Shown here piece after piece: positions 1 to 10,755 of a stretch of DNA of 64,000 nt. Under the pieces are notes generated by a model that was given only the letters and a program-made list of their open reading frames with translations, ran no database searches and was not told the DNA's origin. Source of the stretch: Macrosoma leucophasiata (Eukaryota; Arthropoda; Insecta; Lepidoptera; Hedylidae); assembly GCA_036365455.1 (NCBI GenBank), contig JAWQUS010000032.1, forward strand, positions 17,616,001-17,680,000. Reading direction: 5' to 3'. Position 1 is the stretch's first letter, and each line of letters starts with the position of its first letter. Position numbers and translations under genes: made by a program.

Positions 1-919
1 GAATAAATTTTGGTATTACATGGATCTGAAACTTTTTACAGTAGAAGAACTGCATAGCAATACTTGTTTTTTATGGCATTGTGTAGATGGAGGGAAAAAT
101 AAAACACATGTAAAAGTTAATACTCTATACATTTATCAAATACTCAGTGCAACAACGCGAGTGCGCTGGTTGGTAAACAATATACATATCACATCTATTT
201 GTTACGACTGTAGGCCTTCCGAGGCATGGACGAGCTAGGGACTTACTACATAATCCTAAAACATTCTTGCGTCTATGCTCAACTTTTATCAACATACAAT
301 AAACTTAAATAAGGTTTTTTGCTGGACCAAATACCCTCAAATAGTTAAACTAATAAATTCCATCATTTTTATTATTTACTCAATAAAAATGTCATTTTCC
401 AAGGCGCTGAGAATGAAATCTACTAATTTTATTGAAGCAATACGATGTTAATACAGTAAGCCATAACGTGAGTCCCTAAGTTAGCGCTCTAATTGATAAG
501 CAGTTAATAGGATAAAGAATATATTTCAATAAAATTAAATAATAAATACAAATCAATAAGTCCCATGCTCAACTTTGTCCACTTTGTCCATAGTCAACTA
601 CTTAAAAACAAATACATTTTGCACACTGGTAACACTTTGTACGGCTAGCAATACAGGAACCGCGCCGTATCGAATGTGCAAGCGATTAATGATCTTAACT
701 ATTCACAATTAAGGTCTAAATCTTATTAGGCACTAAAACAATTCGAGATGTGAAGATACAGATTGCAATTATATCGATGGCGTCTTATCTTACAACATGT
801 TCAATAGTGTAAATGATAAAACATATATATTCGACATGACTTTTACAACAAATAGGCCTTAAATAGTTGATAAGATGTTTCAAGTAAACATCATAAACGC
901 TTCAACAACAAAAAAAAAT
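1..919. other. AT-rich DNA, nothing identified
   Basis: No exon-like, RNA-like or repeat-like feature recognised. The same holds for 1054-1566 and 1946-2632. Confidence 0.5.
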
Positions 920-1053
920 GGCCGAATACTCAAACGTCACTCAATTTTAAGCAACTCTCAAATGTGCGCTATCTCTATCGTTTGAACGTGTTTCATAAAG
1001 ACAGAAGACTTTTAAGTCCCACTCAGATTTAAGTGACGTTTGAGTATTTGGCC
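920..1053 (+). mobile_element. short MITE, GGCCGAATACTCAAACG termini
   Basis: 134 bp with inverted ends (ggccgaatactcaaacgt at left, acgtttgagtatttggcc at right). A second copy in opposite orientation lies at 2633-2765. Confidence 0.75.
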
Positions 1054-1566
1054 GATAGACTCATAAACATTTTTATGAAATGGCAAACGAAATCACCATA
1101 AACATTTCTCGTTCTAGATTCTTTTATACACATATTACTAAATTTATTGATAAAATAAAATGATTTGGTATTGTTAATACTGGTCATTGCGCTGTTAAAT
1201 TTTGTTTAAAAAAAGCGTTTATGAAGATCTTCGTAGCGTTCATATGTTATACCTACATATTCATACTGAAATGAGAAATTAGATCATTAAAATTTGTAGT
1301 ACGTACAATTGACGGCAAAATGTAATAAACAATTATTCGATATTATTCAACGGTCTATGTATTGAATAAAGATATATCAAAGTAAAGCTTAAAGCACAGC
1401 GTATTTTAGCGAAAGAAATGATTCCTAAAAATATACAGGACCTATTCTAAAAGAGTTAATTGGCAGATGCCCCGCAGAGCCGAAATGAGAAATAAGTTTG
1501 CTTCTTATCAACACTTATCGTTGCTGTCGGAGCAACGAATAAATATTTCTTACGATTTTTTTTATG

Positions 1567-1945
1567 TAATGAAAGTTGCAAGCAAGCATCCAGTTCACAT
1601 TGATTTTAAGTGACGACTACAGCCTATAGACACTCGCGCAAAGACCAAGGTCAAAATGCAGATGCGTTACCACCCCTGAGGCCTAAGGTGTTATGCCACT
1701 GTGCCGAAAATTACAGGGCGTACATTGCCAACTGACCGGAACACGATAGTGCTGAACACTACCATTTAGCGGCAAGTATATTAGGTAATCGGTGTGTAAA
1801 TATAGGGGCCTCCCCCCAAAAAGGGGAGAGCCTCGTGCCCATCAGTGGGACGTATAATGGGTTGCCATTATTATATTAGGTAATGCGATGGTGACTACGT
1901 CCGCGAGCTCCGTCACTGGAGTTCTACCACCAGTAAAGTCTCTTT
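1567..1945 (-). mobile_element. family A retroposon, interrupted by a family F tail fragment
   Basis: Full-length family A in reverse: poly-T, atgtaatg and gcaagcaagcat at the left, tctaccaccagta at the right. Family A (22 or more copies here, both strands) has one fixed 5' end, an A-rich 3' end and frequent truncation, so it behaves as a SINE-like retroposon; no coding capacity seen. Bases 1790-1871 are a later insertion. Confidence 0.8.
1790..1871 (+). mobile_element. 82-bp 5'-truncated family F tail inserted in family A
   Basis: Ends gacgtataatgggttgccat with an ATT tail as in the copy at 25359-25730. It is bracketed by an exact 13-bp duplication (1777-1789 and 1872-1884) of family A sequence. 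Confidence 0.8.
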
Positions 1946-2632
1946 TCTAAGGTCGTTGTGCAATATTTTTGGCCGACACTGCACATTTCTTTTCTTCCCG
2001 ATTATTGGTACATAGTAATAAAACTAAATCAAATATTCATTTATTTAAAAAAAAACGTACTTATATCAGACCACACTATTCGAGAACGTCGCATGAAAAT
2101 TAGTAATAAGTTCAGTTTGCGCCATACAGATAAGGTATTTTCGTGCTAGAACACTGACAATGCCAAGTCAGGAGTCTTGATATATCAATTAAGGACACCG
2201 TATCATCAATCTCTGTTACTTTTTAATGTGACAATCACTCGGCCATTATCAAAATGGACGATGCGAAAACCTATCGGCAAAATTTGAAATTGATGTTTTT
2301 TGCAGTTTCCGACATAAAACTTATAAATGAAATAAATTGTACGTCTGTAACCTCACAAACAAAATTATAAGCTTTTAACTTAATATCCATACAACCCTTG
2401 TATTGTCGGTATTATTATTTTCGTTTGGCATATTGGAAGAATCTGTTTTGAAGGAAGAAGTTCACAATTTGTTTCATGGAAGTCAAAAATAGATTGAGGG
2501 TATACAGTGAAACTGTTACTCTGATTGAAAAGAAACTTATTGAAATTCAATATTAAAACTAAGATAAATGTAGAAATAAAATAAAAAGAATTCAAAATTT
2601 CACCCAGATCCATTCGCTATATTACAAATAAC

Positions 2633-2765
2633 GGCCAAATACTCAAACGTCACTCAAATCTAAGTGGGATTTAAAAGTCTTCTGTCTTTATAAAACACGT
2701 TCAAACGATAGATATAGCGCATATTTGAGGGTTGCTTAAAATTGAGTGACGTTTGAGAATTCGGC
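2633..2765 (-). mobile_element. short MITE, second copy of the 920-1053 family
   Basis: Its reverse complement matches 920-1053 along the whole length with only scattered substitutions. Confidence 0.75.
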
Positions 2766-3135
2766 CATAGTGGAACAATCACAATTATGGAATAAATGCT
2801 GATGAAAATGCAACTTTATTTTAACCTAACAAAAGGGCGTGTGTATTTATTTAATGATTACATATTTTTTATAATGGAGTTATGAAGGCGGCTCGTCTTG
2901 TGACGGCACTAGTCTACTTCACCGGGCAATTGCCGAGCGCAAAGGGCTCTCTCAGCCTTAAACAAAATTGCCTAAAGAAGACCTGCAGGTGCGATCCTCG
3001 GATAAGGTCTTTGTGGTGGGACACACAGGCGGTGCGGTGCAACTTTTGTTCTAGACATCAGTTGGTGGTAACCGGAGTAACGAACGCGCGGGTCGTGCCG
3101 GGGTAAGGGCTGGAAGCGGGCGGCGTGTCGTCGTC

Positions 3136-3371
3136 CAGAGAGTATGAAATAATACTACGTGTAGAATGGACACTTCAACGTCACGTCTGATTTCCCCTCT
3201 CGCAGCCCGCACCTCCCCTTGAGTACCGCCACATGCCGGCAGCTTCATGCACTGAGGTTGCGAGCGGGCAACTGTGTGTGGGCGTGTAAAAACACGTGCT
3301 GATTGATATCTATGTAGTAGGTAACCAGAATAAGCGTTTGTATGGAATTTTAGCCGAGTGACCGCGGTGTG
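3136..3371 (+). mobile_element. family C element, old diverged copy
   Basis: Starts cagagagtatg, ends gaccgcggtgtg, with internal tactacgtgtagaatggac and gcgtttgtatggaatttt. Its central part has diverged and no target duplication remains. Confidence 0.6.
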
Positions 3372-4001
3372 CTTCGGGTGTTGTATGTCACTCATCGCGG
3401 CGATGGCAAACGTGGTCTCATCGTCGGGATCGTTCAGGACGTGCCTTGGACGACTCCTTTTGGGGCGATCAAAAGGAGTGTACATCGCGGCCGCTTTGAC
3501 GAGCGTGTTCGGGTGGTGACACGATGATAATGTGATAGAACGTAACCGCATGAGTTTTTCTTTCCCAATTTTTTTTCCACATCATACCTAATTACCAAAT
3601 GTTTAAAGAAATATTCGAAGTGATTACACATTTTTCGGTATAAGCATGGTTATCAATTGAGTGAGGGAAATATTATAAAGGGACTATGCAATCTATGTCT
3701 AATGTCATTTACTTGTTGTGATTGCGCGATTTGATTAATAATGGCGTCATAGTGGCGCCGTTTGTCAAGTCACGAACTAAGATATATTTGGCAAACCATC
3801 TATCTGCCGGATATATTTTATCTGTACATAACAGTGGCGAAGCTAACATGGATGAACAAAAAAAAAGTAATTACTCCCCATTCTTTTGCGTTTGCACGTC
3901 TAACCTGACCTAACCTAACCAAATAATTGTTTTATATTATTTCGCATTAACACATGCTTGTGAAATATATTTTATTTAAAGAAAAATGGAAAGAAAAATT
4001 T

Positions 4002-4076
4002 GACTTCAGGCGAGACTCGAACTCGCGGCCTACTGGGAATCTAGTACAGCCGCTCTTCCAATTGAGCTACTGAAGT
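4002..4076 (-). tRNA. tRNA-like sequence with Pol III boxes and terminator; isotype unclear
   Basis: A 7-bp acceptor stem pairs ACTTCAG with CTGAAGT; TA at positions 8-9; D stem GCTC/GAGC; T arm GCGAG-TTCGAGT-CTCGC; an A box (TAGCTCAATTGG) and a B box (GTTCGAGTC). A T5 run lies 4 nt past the 3' end. The anticodon arm (24 nt between position 26 and the T arm) does not fold into a standard 5-bp stem and 7-nt loop, so this is probably a tRNA pseudogene or SINE head; a diverged or intron-containing tRNA is possible. Confidence 0.45.
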
Positions 4077-4292
4077 CCTGCCCGATTTGTCAAATCTTTC
4101 CTTCACATTTATTGCATTGCTTTGTGGTAGCAGCAGCGCCATCTATTGCCAACCTATGCTAGTAAGGCACCAAATATTTTGGTTATATAAACAGAGATGA
4201 TAACTGGAGGGGGTGACACTCCGAAACGGGTGGCACCCGTGGCGCCCCTCCCCCCTCCAAAGTTCGCAATTGATCAGTGATCTGAAACATAA

Positions 4293-4295
<3 letters not shown>

Positions 4296-4334
<39 letters not shown>

Positions 4335-4380
4335 TGTGTGTGTGTGTGTGTGAGCGCGCGCGCGTGTGTGTGCATGCATG
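4296..4380. repeat. TG/GT microsatellite
   Basis: A long (TG)n run with one TCT interruption and a GCGCGCGC patch near its right end. Confidence 0.95.
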
Positions 4381-4721
4381 TAATTTTCGTATAACATAAC
4401 AATCGTCACCATGATTTCATTTCTAATAAAATTTACAAGTATTGATATTACTCATAGATGGCTACTAAGTAATAGAACGATTCTGTTACATTTATCTCCC
4501 TTTCTCAATAGATAACAATGATTGTAGAAAAAATGCGTAACAGCCCTGAATAAATTATGAGTAACAAAATAAAGTAATCTGTAATTAAGGAAATGTTGTT
4601 TGTTGCATATGGGTACTTACTATAGATATTTTTGAAAAAAAAAGGCAAATTAAATGAAAATGAAAAGTAACAAATCACGTAGGTATCTCACATACACAAT
4701 TTTGATAAGTGGGCATTCAGA

Positions 4722-4760
4722 GTGAGATTCACAGGCCGCACTACGACTTTACTTTCTGCA
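4722..4760 (-). repeat. fragment of the 61982-62116 hairpin MITE
   Basis: gtgagattcacaggccgcac followed by tacgactttact matches, in reverse, the right end of the element at 61982-62116. Confidence 0.5.
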
Positions 4761-4789
4761 ATGTATGCTTAGAACTGTTAGTAAAATAT

Positions 4790-5330
4790 GAGTTTTTACA
4801 GGGTTGCCACCCCTGAGTTTGAATTGTTTTGCCTCTGTGATAATTATTACACGGCCTTATTTATTTATTTTTTTATTATGGCATCGCTATTACGCATATT
4901 GCCAGTGTCAAGTAAAACGATATTTCATATTTATTTTAGCAGCGTAAAAGTTAGTTTAATAGTCATCAGGTATAATATGCAAGTATCAAGTATATAAGTT
5001 ATCAGATATAATATGTCAGTCAAGTGAGTTACAGTCAAGTTATTCGAGTAAAGCGATGGCTACTTTACCAGAACATTTACAATAAAGTTTTGGAGGTAAC
5101 CTGAAAGGTCGTGTTTTTGCACTGTTATTGTATTTCACTATACACGGGCACTGTAATAAACCTATATCAAACAAAATGCCACCAATTTTATTCAATGTAA
5201 CTTAAAAATACACCAAGAAAATGAAATAAAATAAGAGCACCATACGCCTCTTTCAAGGTTCCCGCAAAAACTCGTGATAATTATTACACGGCCATGTACG
5301 TGTTCGATCTTATCAATTAAAAAAGGAATA
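4790..5330 (-). repeat. old family A remnant split by a family E insertion
   Basis: ttgccacccctgag and gcctctgtgataattattac at 4801-4850 resemble diverged family A. The sequence resumes at 5294 after the family E copy and soon becomes unrecognisable. Confidence 0.4.
4857..5273 (-). mobile_element. family E retroposon with exact 20-bp target duplication
   Basis: Reverse orientation. The A-rich tail (rc of ttatttatttttttatta) and the 3' motif gtaatagcgatgccat are at the left; the 5' end is near gtttttgcgggaacc. The 20 bases at 4837-4856 are repeated exactly at 5274-5293. No coding capacity. Confidence 0.85.
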
Positions 5331-5410
5331 ACAAAAAACCTTTTTCTTCATTCAACTCCGCACAGGGAGTTTTGACACAGGCGTTTGGTGCCAGTAAACA
5401 GTATTTTATT

Positions 5411-5740
5411 GCATTTTCTTTGTGTATTTTGGAGTTATGTGTATTTATAAAGTTGATGGCATTTTGTTTGATATAGGTTTATTACAGTGCCCGTGTATAG
5501 TGAAATAGAATAATCGTGCGAAAACACGGCTTTTCAGGTTGCCTCCAAAACTTGATTATAAATGTTCTGGTAAAGTAGCCATCGCTTTACTCGAATTACT
5601 GACTGTGACTCTGACTGACTGACTGATTATTGACCGACTGACTCTTACTTTTACGCTGCTTATGACGAATACGAAATATCGTTTTACTTGACACTGGCAA
5701 TATGCGTAATAGCGATGCCATTATATTAATAAAAAAAATT
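5411..5740 (+). mobile_element. family E retroposon, 5'-shortened, opposite to the 4857 copy
   Basis: Shares gataggtttattacagtgcc, cgtgtatagtgaaatag and gcaatatgcgtaatagcgat with the copies at 4857-5273 and 22378-22740; ends in an A-rich tail. With the 4857 copy it forms a large inverted repeat around 5274-5410. Confidence 0.8.
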
Positions 5741-5904
5741 TAAAAAACGCCGCATAGTGATACCACTTTTTGAGTTTGTATTTAGTTTGGTGGTAACACT
5801 CAATGTTCTATGCGCTTTCATATCTGAACCATAAAGAAAACAATTGGTTTTGTTGTATGATTAGATCCTAGAAGGACTTGCCTTACATACGCGCATACCT
5901 TCTA

Positions 5905-6027
5905 TAGAACACGCCCCCGACGCTTCGGGGGCAGATAGGCCCGGGGAACGAGGACTTCCTCGACCCCCGAACCATCCCCTTCCTCTGTTTCGCTTCACGT
6001 GCGGAGGGAGGGATGATGATTATTCGT
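5905..6027 (+). mobile_element. Jockey-type LINE 3' UTR fragment
   Basis: Contains gataggcccggggaac and cgtgcggagggagggatgat, the 3' signature shared with 53655-53765 and with the end of the Jockey LINE at 46790-46818. Confidence 0.6.
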
Positions 6028-6380
6028 TCGTTTACATACGCGCGCTAAATCATACACGTACCACAAAAACCCACGCCGGAATAACATAAAGCGAATCTAA
6101 TCTCTACAGATACATCGAATAAAAGGAAAACATACGATCAGCCGATTAATTAATTAACTATTGATTTAATTGATTAAAATTACATTAAATAATAATAAAG
6201 ATAAGAGCGTATGATGTGATCCTATATCAAAAATTGGAAGTCACTGCAATATCAATAGCACTTACTTATTTTACACAAAAACACCTACTCATCTCTTTAC
6301 ATAACAATAAAATGACGTTTGATAATCTAACTACAACGCAACAACGGCTAGACCATATATGATAAATCTATGGGCTAGAC

Positions 6381-6538
6381 CAGTGATTCCCAAAGTGGTC
6401 CATATAGATCCATGGGAGACTCGATGGGGTCTACGTAAATAAAAATGGGATAGTGATATCAATCTTAGTATAATGGTCCACCGAAACTAGAAAATAAATT
6501 GAAAGGGGTCTACAAGAAAAATAGTTTGGGAACCTCTG
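6381..6538 (+). mobile_element. hAT-type MITE (158 bp) with 8-bp target duplication
   Basis: Termini CAGTGATTCCCAAA and CAGAGGTTCCCAAA (reverse complement of the right end). Flanked by the exact 8-bp duplication ggctagac (6373-6380 and 6539-6546). Such ends and duplication length are typical of hAT transposons. Confidence 0.85.
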
Positions 6539-6754
6539 GGCTAGACCTAATTGATCAATTTTAATTTTAAAATTTTTGTCGACCAAGGCAAGTTTTAAAA
6601 GGTGAGAAATGAGTAAAAGCAACAATATCAATTTCCCATACATATAGTTCATACCAGTCAAATGTTTGACACATTGTTTAATTCTAAGGCTGGGTTGCGC
6701 CAAGATATTTGTTAAAGTTTAAGTTATTGTGTCATTTCTTACTATTTTTTTTTT

Positions 6755-7048
6755 ACTGGTGGTAGAGCTCCAGTGACGGAGCTCGCGGGCGTAAGCACCA
6801 CCGCATTACCTAATATACTTGCTGCTAAATGGTAATGTTCAGCATTATCGTGTTCCGGTCAGGTGGTAATGTTAGGCCCTGTAATTTCCGGCACAGAGGC
6901 ATAACACCTTAGGCCTCAGGTGTGGTAACGCATCTGCATTTTGACGTTGGTCTTTGTGCAAGTATCTATAGGCTGCAGTCATCACTTGAACAACATCAAC
7001 ATGAACTGCATGCTTGTTTGCCACTTCAATTACATACCTATAAAAAAA
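6755..7048 (+). mobile_element. family A retroposon, near full length
   Basis: Runs from actggtggtagagctccagt to ttacatacctataaaaaaa. Confidence 0.85.
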
Positions 7049-7153
7049 TCGAATTCGAAAACATCGTTCTTTAACTCAACGAAATCTGTTAAAGTTAGGG
7101 AAAGATGTGAAATGAAACAATAACTTTAACTTTAACAAATATCTTGGTGCAAC

Positions 7154-7347
7154 CACACCGCGGACACTCCGCCAAAATTCCATACAAACGCTTAATTTGG
7201 TCTCTATTACACAGACATCAATCAGTGACGTGTATTTACACGTGCACCTGTGTGCGTAGCACGTAGAGAATACCAAACGTCGCCCATAATAATAGTGCGG
7301 GACGTCGAAATGTCCATTCTATGCGTAGTATTATTTCATATTCTCTG
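7154..7347 (-). mobile_element. family C element with 7-bp target duplication
   Basis: Reads cacaccgcggacactccgcc ... catattctctg, flanked by gtgcaac at 7147-7153 and 7348-7354 (exact). Part of the centre is deleted. Confidence 0.85.
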
Positions 7348-7557
7348 GTGCAACCCAGGCTAAGACTTTATACGAGTACCTCGGCGAACCGAAGTTCGCC
7401 GGGTCAGATGGTGAAGTATAAATTGCTACAGTATTCAGGGTTGTGAATATTACTTTATTTATTTATTTATTTAATTTAACATGTAATATTATCGGAAGAT
7501 CATTTATCCCGTATCGAATTGTAAAAAAATAATTATATGCTTATAAAATGCATTATA

Positions 7558-7942
7558 CTGGATGACTTTTTTTACCGTCTTGAAAAAAATAGGGCGTGAT
7601 AAGCAAATGAAATAAAAGCCTATGGCATAGTTATTTATATTATTTTTTTATATTTTCTAACTTCATCTGAAATTAAAATTTCATTAAACATTTCTATTCA
7701 TTATTCTATTTTTAATTTTAGAACACTGAATTTCAACAAACAAACGCCGGCAACTTGACACGATCCTGTTTTTGCAAGTTTTGTAGGTAAAGAAATCTAT
7801 TAACGTTAAGTTTTTTACTTTTTAAATTTCAGATGAAGTTAGAAAATATAAAAAAAATAATATAAATAACTATGCCATAGGCTTTTATTTCATTTGCTTA
7901 TCACGCCCTATTTTTTTCAAGACGGTAAAAAAAGTCACCCAG
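7558..7942. mobile_element. Tc1/mariner-like MITE with ~120-bp inverted arms
   Basis: 385 bp. The left arm (7558-7679) and right arm (7823-7942) are near-perfect inverted repeats beginning ctggatgac / ctgggtgac, both bordered by TA. Non-coding and foldback-like. Confidence 0.8.
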
Positions 7943-7949
7943 TATATAT

Positions 7950-10520
7950 ACGCAGTTACGCGCAATGTAAGGAAGAAGTGTCGTAGAAGAAAGAAGGAAG
8001 CATTTTAAAACATGTTTCTTTTATATCATAGCAACTATTGTCGATGCATGTTCCAGACGAATGTATAAGAAACCGTGGGCGTAACTTTTACAAGTACCAT
8101 GCAATACATCGCTGCTTTGACGTAACGTGATAATTACCAACACTTTAGAAAAAGAGCAATGCATAGTTGCTCTTATATTGATATCAACTGAGTTAGTGAA
8201 TACGGCCTCAGGTAATGACCTAAACTTGTCAGAACAACAATATTACCTTTTTATATAATGAAAACTTGAACTTTAAAATTGTCTCATTAAAACCCTTATT
8301 TTTATGTATACTCATATACTAAAAATATCCGTTAGAATCGTTAGATCGACAATAATTTATTAGACCCCTCATAGTTGGCTGTCTCTGAGACGGATGAAGA
8401 ATTCAGAGTTTCATCTAAACGAGGATAATATAAAAGTATGTATTATACATACACAAGAAGACATATAAGGTATAATAAGCTTTACACATTTCAATCTTAC
8501 TTACGTTTCAAATTATAATATCAAACACGGTACATATTTTTCATTTAAATTTTTCCCAATCCTATTTTTTACACACCTAAACAACCATTTCATATTACTA
8601 AGTTACAGTGAATTACAAAACATTAATCATAATATTTTATTTAAAGAAAATTATTGTAGTGTGTTCTACGACATACATGCACACACTCTCCTAATATTGT
8701 ACCAATGTAAATATGTTAAACAATTATATTAACAGACAATAAATCGAACCTAATTAGTAATCTTTGAAAGTTATGGAGTCCCACTAACCGTACGCTAACT
8801 TCCGTTATATTAGTACTTCAGCATTGTTTTTAAGTCTAGAAGTTGCAATCGATGCCTAGGGCCCGTATACAATACCTACTTTATAAGTGTCAGAAGCACC
8901 ATCCAAAAACACTGATAACCTACCGACGGTACACACTGCTACACATCACATTAATACTAGGTGTTTCCAACAAGAGACCCTATTCTCCGTAGAGGAGCAC
9001 GAGGAAGCTAAAGAAGTTTCCACTTCAAAAAAAAAAAAAACAATTTATTAATACAAAATGCTTCTGTCATAGCTGCTTTGCAAAAATGATAAGAATTTAA
9101 AACAACATTCTACATAAAACCTTCTTTTTCCATGCCGTGAGTAACTACAACAGAAAAAATATGTTTGAAATTTAATTCAATATTTTACATTGAGGTCTAT
9201 TTTAGTGATAGGCGATTATGTAAACAAAGTTATATTTTTGTAAGAAATAAATTTTATCTTGAACAAATAACATTTCAACTATGCATCTTTGAAAGGAAAA
9301 GACGACAGTAAAGAGATATTTATTCCGCTTTATTTTTATAACGTGCTGTAAAAAAAAAACAAAAAAAATCGACGTGTGGCACTCGGAGACTGCCGCGGTA
9401 AAGCTATTGCATAGCATTTTGTATCAACTTATGCAATTATAATTATTTATTTATGCAGTATTTCTTTTTTTCTTTGATATTAATTCAAGTTACACTTTTT
9501 GAGCGTGGTGACCGATAAGAAAATATTTTTTTTCTTTTATTAAATAAAAAAGTTAATATTGTTTGAAATATTTTTATTATTTTACAATACATATAAACAG
9601 CTGCTTATGTATTCGTCCGATTTCGGAGCAGCTCGTCTCGATTCGTGCGAGCTTCGTAGAGTCGTACAATACGTCTAGTTGCACGCACACAAACACCGTG
9701 TCGAAGACTGCCGAAAAGAAACGACGTTAGACAATGCACGGCCTTCAAGCCACACCTCCGTGCCCGTCGGAGTGGGGAGCGTGAGGTCTTTTCGTTACGG
9801 AATTTCTGGATTCGGTCCCCGCGCTCAAGGCCCTCGATAGAAGCTATGCAATAGCTTAATAATAATTTAAGCCTAACCAACAGTGACATTCCACATAATA
9901 ATTGAGAAAGAAACCAAACGGTAATTGTCCATATCATAAACTTTGCAGTTTATAAAAAAATGTCCAATACAATCGTCCAAGTCCAAAACACTAACCATAA
10001 CCACACCAAAAACCACTAAATATATAACAGACATCAAGTTAACCCTTTCTAATGTGTTTGTTTTGAAAGTATATCCGATATATGATCCAACGTTTGTACA
10101 AATCTAGGCCAACGTCACAAACCCGGCTTTTATATTTATTATATTTGAACATATTCAAATTAAAAACTCTTAAACTAATGTTCTATTAGGAACTCTGCAA
10201 ACTTAATACTCCGTTTGAATTAAATCAGATCGATTTTGAAATAAAGATTCATGTTGCGAAGATCTATTTTTATGATAATAACGAATAACGCTAATATCTC
10301 CTCGTGTACAAATAAATAAAACAGTACCCAGCAAGAAATATTGCAAATCGAGCTTACGAAAGAGACAATCGGCTAGTTTCGACTTCGTATAGCGCTATCT
10401 CTGCTGCACAATGCCTACGTAAGCACTGATAGTCCGGTATTGGTCAGAGTTTGATCAAAATAGGTAAGGCGCGAAAGAGATAACGCTCTACAGATCGGAA
10501 ATAAGCCAAAGTTTTCTTCC
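7950..10520. other. low-repeat intergenic DNA
   Basis: Mostly AT-rich and free of the window's repeat families. Contains a ~15-A run at 9027 and a locally GC-rich stretch at 9600-9850 with an open minus-strand frame but no recognisable protein. Confidence 0.4.
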
Positions 10521-10530
10521 TAAGCTTGAT

Positions 10531-10748
10531 CACACCGCGGACACTTCGCCAAAATTCCATACAAACACTTAATTTGGTCTCTATTACACAGAAACCATTC
10601 AGTGACGTGTATTTACATGTGCACCTTGTGCGTGGCACGTAGAGAATACCAAACGTCGCCCATAAGAGGGGAGAAGGTTCGGTGAGGTGGGGATCGGGCG
10701 GGACATCGAAGTGTCCATTCTATACGTAGTTTTATTAAATATTCTCTG
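10531..10748 (-). mobile_element. family C element with 7-bp target duplication
   Basis: Reads cacaccgcggacacttcgcc ... atattctctg; duplication gcttgat/gctcgat (10524-10530, 10749-10755; one mismatch). Full length, 218 bp. Confidence 0.85.
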
Positions 10749-10755
10749 GCTCGAT

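Noticed and set aside
3051..3551. 166-codon minus-strand frame
   Set aside because: It runs across a diverged family C element and has no recognisable domain.
3901..3920. Short (CCTAA)-like run resembling the insect telomere repeat TTAGG
   Set aside because: Only two to three imperfect units; too short for a telomeric or interstitial telomere claim.
9605..9937. Minus-strand gene from a 110-codon frame
   Set aside because: No domain, no flanking splice pair I could defend; kept only as a low-interest finding.
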